Shown piece after piece: positions 46,824 to 58,200 of a stretch of 64,000 bases of DNA. The stretch covers positions 4,030,001-4,094,000 of the forward strand of contig JAVHNS010000002.1 in assembly GCA_036872755.1 (NCBI GenBank), read 5' to 3'. Every line of letters starts with the position of its first letter. Within the stretch, counting starts at the first letter, position 1. Source of the DNA: Orbilia blumenaviensis (taxonomy: Eukaryota; Ascomycota; Orbiliomycetes; Orbiliales; Orbiliaceae). A program made the position numbers and the translations under genes. The notes under the pieces were generated by a model. That model was not told the origin of the DNA. It saw only the letters and a list, made by a program, of their open reading frames with translations, and ran no database searches.

Positions 46824-48786
46824 ATGAAGGTCTCAACTCTTTGGACAGCAGCTTTCGTGCTGTCAGCCTCTGCTGTTTCGGCTTTCGACATCAACGATTA
46901 TCCTGGGTGCGCTTTGCAATGCATTGCTAAGAACATTGTTGAGACCGGCTGTGGTCTTATGGACTTCAAGTGCAGTTGCAAAAACAAGCATTTCTTATAC
47001 GAAAGTGGGAAATGCATCTGGAAAAGCTGCAGCTTCGGAGAGGCGCTCAAGGCTTCGGGTGTTTCTGTTGGTATGTAGAACCTTCTACTCTAGTAACTAT
47101 CATACCATAGCTTTGATCTAGTACTAAGTCGAGTGAATTAAAGGTCTCTGCGCTGCTGCCGGGCTAGGCGTCACGATTCCAAATCTCCCTGAACCCCCCG
47201 CTCAGCCTACGGTTGGCCCAACCACAATAGACAGTACCATTGACTGTGAAACCACTACCACAGAGGCTCCTGTAACCAATGGACCTGGTGAGACATATCC
47301 TGGGGGCGACACAACTACCGCGGAGCCAACATCTGACTGCGAGGAGACCGATGGACCACCTACTACAGAGCCCACAACCACAGATCAGCCTCCCCCACAG
47401 ACAACTGATTGTGAGGATGAAACTTCCACGGAGGCGCCTTCAACAACAGAAGGACCCACTTATGGTGAGCCTACTGTTGCGCCTACCACTACGGAAGACT
47501 GTACGGACGAACCCTCGGAGACGGAGAACCCGCCAGAGCCTACGACTACTGAAGATTGTGATAGTGAAACTTCAGAGCCTCCTGCACCCACACCCACAGA
47601 GCCTACAACCACTACTGAAGATTGCACTGAAGAACCCACTACTGAGCCTACCACGGCGGCCCCAGAACCTACTACCACTGAGGAGCCAACTACTACCGAA
47701 GATTGCACCGATGAAACCACTACTGAGCCCACCACAGTTCCTCCAGAGCCAACTACTACTGAGGAGCCGACCACTACTGAGGACTGTACTGAAGAACCTA
47801 CAACGGAACCAACTACTGCACCTCCAGAGCCTACTACCACTGAGGATTGCACTGAAGAACCTACCGAGGAGCCTACTACGACTGCCCCAGAGCCGACAAC
47901 CACTGATGATTGCACTGATGAACCTACCACTGCACCCCCGGAGCCAACTACAACCGATGACTGTACCGATGAGCCTACAGTAGAGCCTACCACTGCACCT
48001 CCAGAGACAACCACGACAGAGGATTGCACTGATGAGCCTGGGCCTACCGTTCCTCCATCTACTACTGATGATTGTACGGAGGAACCAGAGCCAACCACTG
48101 CGCCCCCTGAGCCAACTACGGATGATTGCACTGACGAACCCACTACTCACCCTCCAAGCCCCACAACCACGGATGATTGCACTGAGGAACCAGAGCCGAC
48201 TACAAAGCCACCTTCCCCTACTACAGAAGATTGTACAGAAGAGCCTCCTGCCCCTACCACAGATGACTGTACAGATGGGCCTGAGCCCACTCAGCCCCCA
48301 ACTACCACTGAGGACTGTGAAGAGCCAGAGCCTACTAAGCCGCCAACTCCTTCTGAGACCGATTGTGAGGAGCCAGAGCCAGAACCAACTCCCACTGAGA
48401 CTGATTGCGAGGAGCCCGAGCCGAAACCAACTCCCACTGAGACTGATTGCGAGGAGCCCGAGCCAGAGCCAACGCCTACGGAGACTGACTGCGAAGAGCC
48501 GGAGCCAACACCAACGCAGACTGACTGTGAAGAGGAGCCGACTCCAGGTCCTACCGAAGAGCCAACTCCCACTTCTCCACCCGAACAGACCACTGACTGC
48601 GAAGAGGAACCACCAGTGGAAACCGATGACTGCGAAGAGACTACTTTTGTCACGTCGGTTGCTCCTTCTCCAACTGTCCCAGCTCCTCCACCAGTTCAAA
48701 CCGGTGCCGCATCCAGCTGGAAGCAAACCGCCGGAGCCTCTTTCTACTCTTTCATTGTGTTCACTCTGGGGGTGCTGCTTTTGTAA
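46824..48786 (+). CDS. CFEM-domain GPI-anchored cell-surface protein with Thr/Pro/Glu/Asp-Cys repeat stalk
   Basis: Two exons (46824-47070 and 47144-48786) join in phase to 629 residues. Residues 1-20 are a signal peptide. The CFEM domain (about 25-88) has all eight cysteines, starting YPGCALQC and including KCSCK and, after the intron, VGLCAAAGLGV; CFEM domains bind heme or act as surface receptors/effectors. The remaining 500 residues are Thr/Pro/Glu-rich with about 25 regularly spaced Asp-Cys motifs in units such as TTTEDCTEEPTTEPTT, later shifting to TDCEEPEPTPTE. The C-terminus (GAASSWKQTAGASF followed by a hydrophobic tail ending LGVLLL) is a GPI-attachment signal. Thr-rich repeats suggest heavy O-mannosylation of a wall-spanning stalk. 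Long frames on the opposite strand (384 and 227 codons) are shadows of the repeat. Confidence 0.92.
47330..48640 (+). repeat. coding minisatellite array in the CFEM stalk
   Basis: Degenerate in-frame units of about 36-60 nt encode variants of (T)n-[ED]DC-T-[ED]EP-(T/P)n. Two subfamilies are visible: GAxxACTGxACxGAxGAACC-like units before about 48300, and ACTGAYTGYGARGAGCC-like units after it. Unit number is probably variable between strains. Confidence 0.85.
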
Positions 48787-51700
48787 AGTTGCTTTTTTCT
48801 TTTAGCGGAACGTTGTACTATATCAGCATTGTCATTTTACACCATCTAAGTCACGAAAACGTCATTCCAGGTATATTGAATTAGGCGCCAATTGAGATCA
48901 GCAGAGCTGTCATAAATACCGGGAATGGGCTACAAGTACGTGCCTGAGATATCAATCGGTTGGAGCGGGACCGAGATGTCTATTTTCTCTATACCCTTAA
49001 TTCTCATTTGTCATTAAAACACACCTCTTTTACGATCTACTTATGCAGTAGGTTCAGCGTTGTTCACAATCATAAAACCATGTAGTTTTAATTTATCAAA
49101 TAACTAGGAATTGCATTTATCTCCGAGAGATTCTTTACCGTCAGAATAATGGCCTTCTTTCTTGCCTTCTAAGTTTTACTAGTTCTCTTTCTAATTTATT
49201 TATTTCTAGTTTTTCATGACGTTAGAAACACGTAACGCGCCCATGGTAGCTAAACCTCTAATAGCTACACGGCCAGCAGAACGAATGACCATGGTTTACT
49301 ATCGATGTCACAGACTGTGGATTGTCGAACATTCTTAGCCACTAAGAAATCTGAAAGTGCCCACGCCGTCTAACTAGGACCCCCTGCCAATCGACCTCAG
49401 CCCCCAAGGCTCCTTCCCACGTGCCCCTTCTGAATCGAAAAAAACATGGCATTGGTGCATCTAAGAGATACTTTAGCGGTAGGAGCCTACTAGGAGCGCC
49501 AGATACCTCCCCAGTTCCAGTATGTGGGATCGCCCTTGCAAATGATCCTGTTCCTGAGCTTCAACTGGAGCTATAGTGTGAATTGATATACTTCAAGCCT
49601 ACAGCTGAGATGAGTTCACCCTACCCCATAAAAAATACAATGTACCTTATTATGCTCATTCCCACACTGTGTAGGTATGTACATGTCGATCCCGGGTTCA
49701 TCTCATCTACGCAAGTACACTAGGTTTCTTGCATATCCGGTCGTCCGTAAAGTTTAGATGTATTCGTCTACTTGCCACCGGCATCAACTTGCTCAACAAA
49801 CTAAGTAGTTTTCCAAGTTACTTGTGCCTAGCCTCGTAGCTTTTAGTGTTGCATGTGGATATGCGGATATATATACATTGATATATAAGGAATACCTATT
49901 TGCTAGAAATATATGGTACAGAACCGAATAATTGCGTTTCGTCTAATCTATGAGTGTTGGTAGAGGAATCGAAATTAAGCTATATGTTACCGTATATGAA
50001 TTTCAGACCCATGATATGGATAAGCTAGTATCCATGGGAAAGTTAAGTTGAAGCTATACTGCCTGGCTTCGTAACCCGGCCAGCTTAGGTAGAAAGGCAA
50101 CACACAAAACGCAACAGCAGACAACACGGGCTACGGGAGTTGGGTGTGGTTGAAATTCGCCTGGAACACCCTGGTAACTCAACCGCTAGCTGCATCTGCA
50201 GGTCCCCACCTGCTCAAAACGGCAGTACCTCCGTTATCGATCCACGATTCCTGGGGAAAGCTTGGACCCCAGAACCAGAAGCATATGATTGAAATCGAAA
50301 AAACTGTCCCGCAGTTAATACAGCAGATCATACATATCAATACGGACTGGTAAGACTGTCTCTGCATCTGGGTAGAACAGGTGTGGCCCACTTTTACTGG
50401 GATTATCAACAGACACGATGTCACCAAGAGTAGCAAGTTCATTCTGATTGCAAGGACACAAGCAGGAATAGGAAGTAACGGATACATATGCCTCGGCTTC
50501 ATGAGATTTTAAACCGGGATCAGTCACTACAACCCAGCCTAACAGCCTCATGGTCTCACGCTTCCCGAACCCGCATGTTAGCACTTCTCACTATTCTTTC
50601 TTGCTTTCGAACTGTGGGTCTTTCGAAACTTCCCTAAACGTTCCTGCATTAATAGAGCAATATCAGAGAAATGAGAATACTAATTGGCTCGCTCGGATAC
50701 GTTTAGATACCTAACCTCCCGGGTGAGTAGACTGCCGAATAGCTTAACCTCGAGCCAAGTTTCTTGGGAAAAGTGCGGGGAAAAGCGGAGACCCCAAAAG
50801 AAAAAAGTCATTTAATATTTACACTCGTTTCAGGCGATCCTTTCACGGGTGAAATTTTGAGTAAAGCCTCCCCGCTGCTTGGCCTACCTGCCTGTTGGCA
50901 AGTTTCCCAGCCTCAGTTGTTTCAGTGATGTTAATTACGGTGGCAGGCCGACGCCTGCGTCTTACTTGCGCATTAGTCGAACGCCTACCGAAAGTCTTCC
51001 GAAATCCCTAAGGCCCACCGCCTTACCAAGCCTTTTAATTGCTGGCCATCATCAAAAGAGGAAACTATATATGTCGATTGCAGCTTCTTATTTGCATATG
51101 CCAACGTGCTATCCATACGGATATGCTATATACTCATCACGGCTAAAAATGGGTGAATCACCAGAACTTCTTGAACCAGTCCAGCCTTTTTTCTCCTCCA
51201 ATCAGTCGATTGATCTGCGGAGTGCTACATAATGCGAAGGCTGATATTAAGTTTGCTGTAACATCGACCTGGTCGGCCCCATGTGGCATAAAACGAGGTT
51301 GTGGTGCATGTATGCACATAAAGGTAATGAGGGGTTTGGGCTGTCCGCTTCCTGGTTTAATGAGACTGCGATATACGGATTTTGCAACTGGGACATTCGA
51401 TACAGATATCTTGGCTCACGTTATAGCGATCAGGGAACCGCGAGACAGGCAGAAATAATTGACATGCTGGCCGCCTTCTCGGTCTCGTCTCGTCGTTGAG
51501 TCTCAGAGATATCGACATGCTGCCACAACTAGCTTGGGTAATCTAATATTAAATCCCGCGATGTGCGTTCCACGCAAGTCGCTGATTTATACATTAAACT
51601 TTTCAAGACAATGCAGTTCCGATCGCTTCGCGATAAGGACCCGGTGATGCTCAACATAGCACCTTTTGAGCAAGCCACTATACCAAGACAATTGATTGAT

Positions 51701-53101
51701 ATACAAACCCCTCACAGGGCGGGATGTCTTACTTTGAATCTAGAGGAAGGATGAGCCAATGGCTTACAACTGATATCAGCTCCAGGCTTTTGTCGCTTGA
51801 AATGTTCTGCGCAAATATGAAGTCATGCCACATGCCTTCCTGAGTTCCATTAGAGTGTCTTAGAGCACCTGCATGTGAAATAGTAGTTACCTAATTTGTG
51901 AATAATGTGGGTCGGGGCTCCGGGGAAGAAGTGGTAGGGGTGACCCTTGCAAATATAACTATAGATTGATTCGGTAGCTAACTATCACGTATTGAGGCGC
52001 GGAGAGCGCAACAGGCTGGAAATCACTCAACGTCAAGTAACCCCAGCTTTTCTCGATAAACATGTCCTAGCTTCGCATTTGATAGACCTATCAAACATGA
52101 TCTACCTGTACACCTGTGTCAATATTCCTTGAAGGTGTTCGAGATCGAGAAACAACACCCTAAAATTTACACAATCGAGTGGATCCTACCTCTGGCATCT
52201 GATGTGCCTCTCGTATTCGTCCAAGGTAAATAAATTAATTGGATCACTTTGAATCAATTAATTCCCCAGTTTTCGCTACCCCACGTCAACTTTGCATGTG
52301 GATACGCACGAACCTTTTGTCAGAATTCACATGCTACATATGTATCCATCCTTTTAATGTAGCATTGGAAATCATAGAGTACATGCAAACTCTCCAGCTT
52401 CAACGGCCGAGATTCGGGGGCCCTTTCGGACCTGATCGGCCTCGAGGCGCAATTGAATTTCCCTGATTCAATCTGAGTATAATCCTAGCGTGTACGGGAA
52501 GCTAAGAATACTGGCATGTTAATATGCAAGGTCCATTGTTCAGTGACTATGGCCCTGGCTTTCTTTTCACCTTACAAGCTTCTGCCATGGGCTCGGGCGA
52601 ATTTGGAATCCATGCAATCAACCTACACCTGCGCCGTTTTCCAATGCAATTCAACTACCCCAACTACCCCAGATCCTCTATTTCAATTCTCGCCTAGACT
52701 CTATGAGCTAACCTGACCTGGGGGTTCATGGCAAATGAGCGGCACCGTAACGAAAATTATTTCCGGTTGTACTTCCTCATCAGAAAGGTGGATCCATGGA
52801 GTCTATGTCACAAGCCATGTCAACTGGGCCAGCTTTCCCCAGAACTATCTTGATACCGCAGGTAAGTTTAACTTTGATATCGATAACCTGTCACCGTTCC
52901 CCAGCATCTCCAAGTTGTATAAGAACCCTCAGCCGTCACGCCATTCTCCACAATTCTTTCTTGCATCCTCATCAAGCAACAGCAGCCTCGAGTAGCAAAC
53001 ACAAGCCTGACAGCCTGAACAGACCCTCACTCCAAAATCTCCTATAGAAATTATAACTATCAAACAGTCTTAAAGACTTTCATTCTTAACCTATATTCAA
53101 A
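48787..53101. other. gene-poor interval between the two CFEM genes
   Basis: 4.3 kb with no supported gene. Frames at 50144-50353, 50879-51499, 51563-51754 and 52239-52716 (+) are short, overlap each other out of frame, and carry no motif. The last 250 bases before 53102 are probably promoter and leader of the small CFEM gene. Confidence 0.5.
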
Positions 53102-53678
53102 ATGAAGTTCTCCACTGTCGTCCTTACTGTCGCTACCTTCGCCACTGCGGCTTTCGCCCAGCTCGACCAATTCCCACCTTGCGGTGTAAGTCTCCGCATC
53201 ACATAATTTCGCACTTTTAATTATGATCGTGAACAATTATTTCTAACTGAATATTAATTCATAGCAAACCTGCTTGGTCAGCAACATCGGATCCGCTGGA
53301 TGCACTGGCATTGACATCCCATGCATCTGCAACTCCAAGCCATTCTTCGACAAGGTCGTTCCTTGCATTGAGTCTGGCTGCGCTAGCCAGGCTGATCAAG
53401 ATAGTATGTTCTCATTCCCCAAAAATTCCTTACTGGTTATAGTAGCTTCTCGATTTTCTTGTTTAAGAAAAAAAAGAAAAGAAAAGAAAACCGTTACTAA
53501 ATGATTCATCATAACAGAGTCCGTTGCCGCTGCCATCGGCTTGTGCAAGGCATCCAACCCCAACGTCGGTGACTGGCTCCCAAAGCCACCAACCACCACC
53601 CAGCCACCAACTGAGCCAACTCCCACCAACAAGCCATCTCCTTGCAAGCCAAAGCTGAGGTTCGCTCGCAACTTGTAA
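53102..53678 (+). CDS. small secreted CFEM protein
   Basis: Three exons (53102-53185, 53265-53403, 53518-53678) join in phase to 127 residues. A 19-residue signal peptide (ending AAFA) is followed by an eight-cysteine CFEM domain: FPPCGQTC, GSAGCTG, DIPCICNSKPFFDKVVPC, ESGCASQ and IGLCKA. A short Thr/Pro-rich tail follows (TTTQPPTEPTPTNKPSPCKP) and ends LRFARNL. There is no hydrophobic GPI tail, so the protein is probably fully secreted. Small CFEM proteins scavenge heme or act as effectors. It shares orientation with the larger CFEM gene 4.3 kb upstream. Confidence 0.93.
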
Positions 53679-55220
53679 ATTTCAGTAAACGCGATGATAA
53701 CCTAGCCGCGGACATCTCTCATTTCTCACACTGATACCCCCAACTGGAACTGCATTTACCAAATCTCAACAATGTAATCGTGCGGAGGGACCGAATACAT
53801 TACATGCTCTCCCACGGAAATGTCTAATCGCGAATATATGACAATTGTTATACCACTTTCGCAGAAGAGGAAAAAAAACAAAAAAATCATACATACATAT
53901 AATTTCACAAATGTACCCATACCCAACGAGACCAACCCATACCAATTACACTTGAAGTGTAGTATCATGTATAACTGCATCTTGTTTCCTTCATATTTCC
54001 TTTTTATCATTTGTCAGGTTACATCTTGGAGGAAAGAAAATTTTCAGGGCACCATCCATGCATGAAATGTATAATAGTTATTACCCAAATGCAATTTGCA
54101 GTTAACCATAACATATTCAAGAAATTCCGTCTACTAGCTTTTTTTTTTACGAGATTAAGCAATATCGGGAGCAAATTTACTGAAGAAGCGCGAATAACAC
54201 CGCTCAACCCCAGCGTCTTCTGGTTATATTTTAAATTTGGCCGCATAGAATAAGTTTAACTGCTCAGGTACTTAAGGAGATGTTGGGAATATCTGAAGCC
54301 CAAAGCATGGTTAATTGAAGACGAAAATCTAGACATATCCTAGGGTCTGGCGGCCGAAATGCGTCAAAACGATACATAACCGCGCGAAATATGTATCACA
54401 GGTTAACCTAAGCGAGGCATAAGTGTGTTAATTTTTCATAATTATGCTCAACCATCAGCTTGCAACCAGCCCACCACTATTAGCCCGCCATCAACCTGCC
54501 CACTTTCCTTGTTAGAGGCAGGAGGAAAGCTAGACAGCTAAATAGTGAAAGGCTCAGGCTGGTGGCAGGTTAATGGCGGGCTGGTTGCAAGCTGATGGTT
54601 GAGCATAATTATGAAAAATTAACACACTTATGCCTCGCTTAGGTTAACCTGTGATATATATTTCGCGCGGTTCTGTATTATATATCGTTTTGGCACAGTC
54701 TGGTCACCATATTAGGGCACGTATAAGCTTTTGAAGGTACCTCAGTAAACACGATGACAAGCAAACCATAACTAGCATATATTCAAGATCCTATTTGTAT
54801 AACAGGATTAAAATATGTATATACTTCAGCAATAGAACAGGTATACAAGTATCCGATGCGGTGATGGCTAGCTAGACTGTTTGCGAATTCGTCTGAAAAA
54901 CGACCACCAGTACTAGTTAGCACTAGACAGCTGTAGACGATAAACTGTAACAAAAACTCAATTGAAACCTCTTAGCAAAATAGGACAACAATCAACAATA
55001 ACAACCGCCCGCTAGCTTCAATGAAAGAGCCTCCTAAAACTCCATTATTTATACATTTTTTTCGCATTCCTCTTATACCCTTTGCTGTACTCAAAGCTGC
55101 TGCTGTAGCCTGTCTGCCGTATGGCTGATCTGCTTTCCAAGTATCCGTAATTATGCTTCAATCTCAAGCCTAGGAACACAGCCCCCGTTATCGAGGTGCA
55201 GATAGAAACGCATGCCTGTA
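53679..55220. other. intergenic between the small CFEM gene and the hybrid kinase, containing a MITE
   Basis: AT-rich 3' flanks of two convergent genes with an insertion of a foldback element at 54361-54695. Frames at 53756-54253 on both strands are AT-rich and unsupported. Confidence 0.6.
54361..54695. mobile_element. MITE-like foldback element with long terminal inverted repeats
   Basis: 54395-54469 and 54581-54655 are a perfect 75-bp inverted repeat. The match continues outward with one mismatch through CGCGCGAAATAT and then, less perfectly, to AAAACGATA near both ends. It continues inward, with an extra piece of about 12 nt in the left arm, to AGCCCGCCATCAACCTGCC. The unpaired centre is only about 60 nt (54501-54563). 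There is no coding capacity. This architecture fits a non-autonomous DNA transposon. The exact ends and target-site duplication could not be fixed, because the outermost 20 nt of the arms have diverged. Confidence 0.8.
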
Positions 55221-58200
55221 CTAAGAAGCGGTGTTTTCCGGTAATGAATTACTATTTCCATCCGCATTGCTCGTCGGCAACGGCTTTGTCCCGTACTTTG
55301 TCACCAATTCCTTTAGCACATTCATACCCAGAGGTTTAAAGACGTAATCCGACATGCCCACTTTGAAAGCCTTTTCCTTGTCTTCCTCCAACGTGGAGGC
55401 TGTGACCGCGATGATGGGAATGTACTGGAAATCTTTAAGTCCTGGCTCAGCCGCACCGCGAATGTTTTTGGTGGTATCGTACCCGTCCTAATTTAGCCAA
55501 ATAAATTAAAAACTATGGTATAACCAATAATGGGGATATAAGTCATACCATCAATGGCATCTGCAAGTCCATCAAGATGAAATCCGGTTCCGCCAATTTG
55601 GTACTTAAAAGACGCAGCGCATCAATTCCATTGGGTGCGATAATAGCCTCACAACCCAGCTTCTCCAGCCGAAGTTTTGTGATATTCTGCAACGCCCAGT
55701 TGTCCTCGACGACCATTACTTTGACCCCGTGGGTGTCGCTTAGAGCGCCTTTTGCAGAGGACACAGAATCTCTCGAATGTTCTCGGTGTGGCTCTCCACG
55801 AGTAGGAATTGGCGAGTATTGGGGCCTCTTTTTAACACCAGGCTTCTTCCTCTTGTCTTCCTCTACTTCAATTGGTGGCGATGGAGCTGTGTGGGTGACT
55901 TCTGGAAGCTGAGGAGGCGGACCTAGTACAGTTTCTGGAATAACATCTACACTAGGCTTTGGAAGGGGTGAACCTTGTTTGACTTCCTCTTCCCCGTCTG
56001 ACTCTGGTAGTCTCAAGGATAGCGGATCTGACACACGGCGACGTTCAACGAAGTCCTTTTGTAGGATAGCGCTGGTAACATGCAGTAAGTCTTCCACTTT
56101 GTCCTGTTCAGGTAGCCTCACATTGGGGTCTCTTATGAAAGGGAATGTGATCTTGAACACTGAGCCGATACCCAATGTGCTGAAGAAGTCGAGGGTGCCA
56201 CCAAGTTGTTTAACAATCTGATTTTGAAATTAGCATCCGCGGCTCAGAAAAACAGCAATGGATCAGCAGTTTCACCTACCTTCTGGGTGACGTAAAGGCC
56301 GAGACCTAAGCACCAGATCATTAGATATTATTCTTCATACAGTCAATTCCGATTACCCTACCATCTGTTGGTTTCCGTCCCGTTTCATCGTCCTCGGCAA
56401 ATGGCTTGAAGATCGATTTCCCAGCCTCCTCTGAGATACCGATACCTGTATCCTTTATCTCAAAGCATATTTTGCAGGTTGAGCCCTGTGTGGATACTAC
56501 ATAAACCCTGAGGCTAACGTAGCCTTCCGAGGTATATTTGAAAGCCTGCATAACAACCAGTCCCCACGTCAGATATTCATCCATAGCAAGAGATCGTCTC
56601 GCCAAAATACATACGTTCGACAGGATATTGGTCAAAACTCTCCTCGCATTCGCTTCGTCTCCAATCATAACGCATTCCATCCGCTCATCCAATAATCGTT
56701 CATCATCACTTTCAGCGCCTTCATATTTATATCTTGTGATACTCTTTAGGCCTTCGAAGTCTGTCGTGAACTGAACATCTCGCTTGGAGAAAGTGAGGAA
56801 TGCGAGGTTGCTAACGTGATGGATAAGATTGAAAAGATTGAACGCTTTCGCCTTGACGACGCTCTGTCGCATCTCAAAGGACGAGAAGTCAACGATATCG
56901 TCACTAAGTCGTCGTTAGTGCTGACCCTGCATAGTAGTTTCCATATTGTCTCACATTGAAATAACTAGTCACTATTAGCTGTGAGGTCTATTGAGCAATT
57001 AAGAACAAATCTTACGGAGAAAATTCGCAGATCGGAGAAGTCCCATCAAGTGGGTAGTTTGCTCCTGGTTTAGCCGTGTCTCGTTTAGGAGCTGAAGCAG
57101 ACCAACGATACCTGCAATTGGGCTAGTCATCTGTGTTAGTGCAGGGATATCAAGTGAAACAGAGGATATCGAAGTCTCACGTTCTTAATTCCGAGACAAC
57201 TCCGCTTGTGAAAATCCCTCGAAGCCTTTCATCTTGCTGTTGCGCAGCATCGATTTCTCGTTGTTTCGTGATATCCCGGAACATTGTCAGGTAACCAACG
57301 AGCTCACGATCCAAGTCCTTTACCCATGGGGTATTAACCGCATATAAGGGCAAGCCAGAAACTTCCATAAGTTTCGGCATGTCTTTCACATAAACTCCGA
57401 AGCTATCTTTAATAGCTGTTGTTTTCCGTCGAAGATTATGGTGAAAGTATTCCGTAAATGGTGAACTAGTGCTGAACTTGGTGTCGTATACATTTAAACG
57501 GGACACCCAATCACTCGTCGTCCGGCCAATACTATGAGACTGCGTTAGATATTCCATGTATATTTCGGGTGTGCAGTGGATATGAATGTTTACCCAATAT
57601 CGGGCATTGAACTCTCCAGACCAAAAAACTTTCTCGTGGACGAATTTGTTATGGTTATATCACCTCGAGTGTTCATGGCAATGAAGTGAGAATCTAAGTT
57701 TTCAAGGGTAGAATCGCGGACTCTCTCAGCCTGAGATGCGAATTCCGTGGCCATACTTATGTTACCAGGAACTATCATCTCTCTCGTTTTTTCCCGCTTC
57801 TGATTTGCTATAGCGTTCCTATGTGAGAAAGTTAGACTATGATCATCTTGAAATCTCAAATAGCACAAAGCATACCCGGCCACGTTGATGCTATCGTGTG
57901 TCAATATAGACAAAACGGTGTACACCTCCCTGCCACTATCCGTAAATGACAGGAACAAGGTCGCAGGAACGAGAGTCGTGTTCTGCTTATCAGGCTCATC
58001 TTGCCGCCGGTTGCTTGTTTTCCCGAAACTTTCCCTCCGGTTATTTGCTTGATATAGAGGCGTCTGGCCATTTGGAAACCGAATCATGACTTCAAACGAC
58101 TCTGCGTTACCATCAGAATCGACATCTTTGGAGGATTTAGCTTTGCCTTTGAAGGCATCTGCTGCTCTCCGACCCAAACCACCTAGATTTAGATCCGGAC

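Noticed and set aside
47460..48726. 227- and 384-codon frames on the minus strand with Ser/Val/Gly or Trp/Arg/Ser repeats
   Set aside because: They mirror the repeat array of the CFEM stalk. Repeat DNA without stops yields long frames on both strands; the plus strand has the signal peptide, CFEM domain and GPI tail.
47279..48805. Plus-strand frames of 234 and 257 codons rich in Leu/Gln/Pro/Arg
   Set aside because: They are out-of-frame readings of the same repeat; the true frame is the Thr/Pro/Glu/Asp-Cys one joined to the CFEM exon.
57123..57180. Acceptor CAG just before an ATG (57130-57132) in the kinase intron
   Set aside because: It would create an immediate stop after the join and lies 1-4 nt from the CACTAAC branch site. 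The downstream ACTAG acceptor gives SELRTPIAGIVG in frame.
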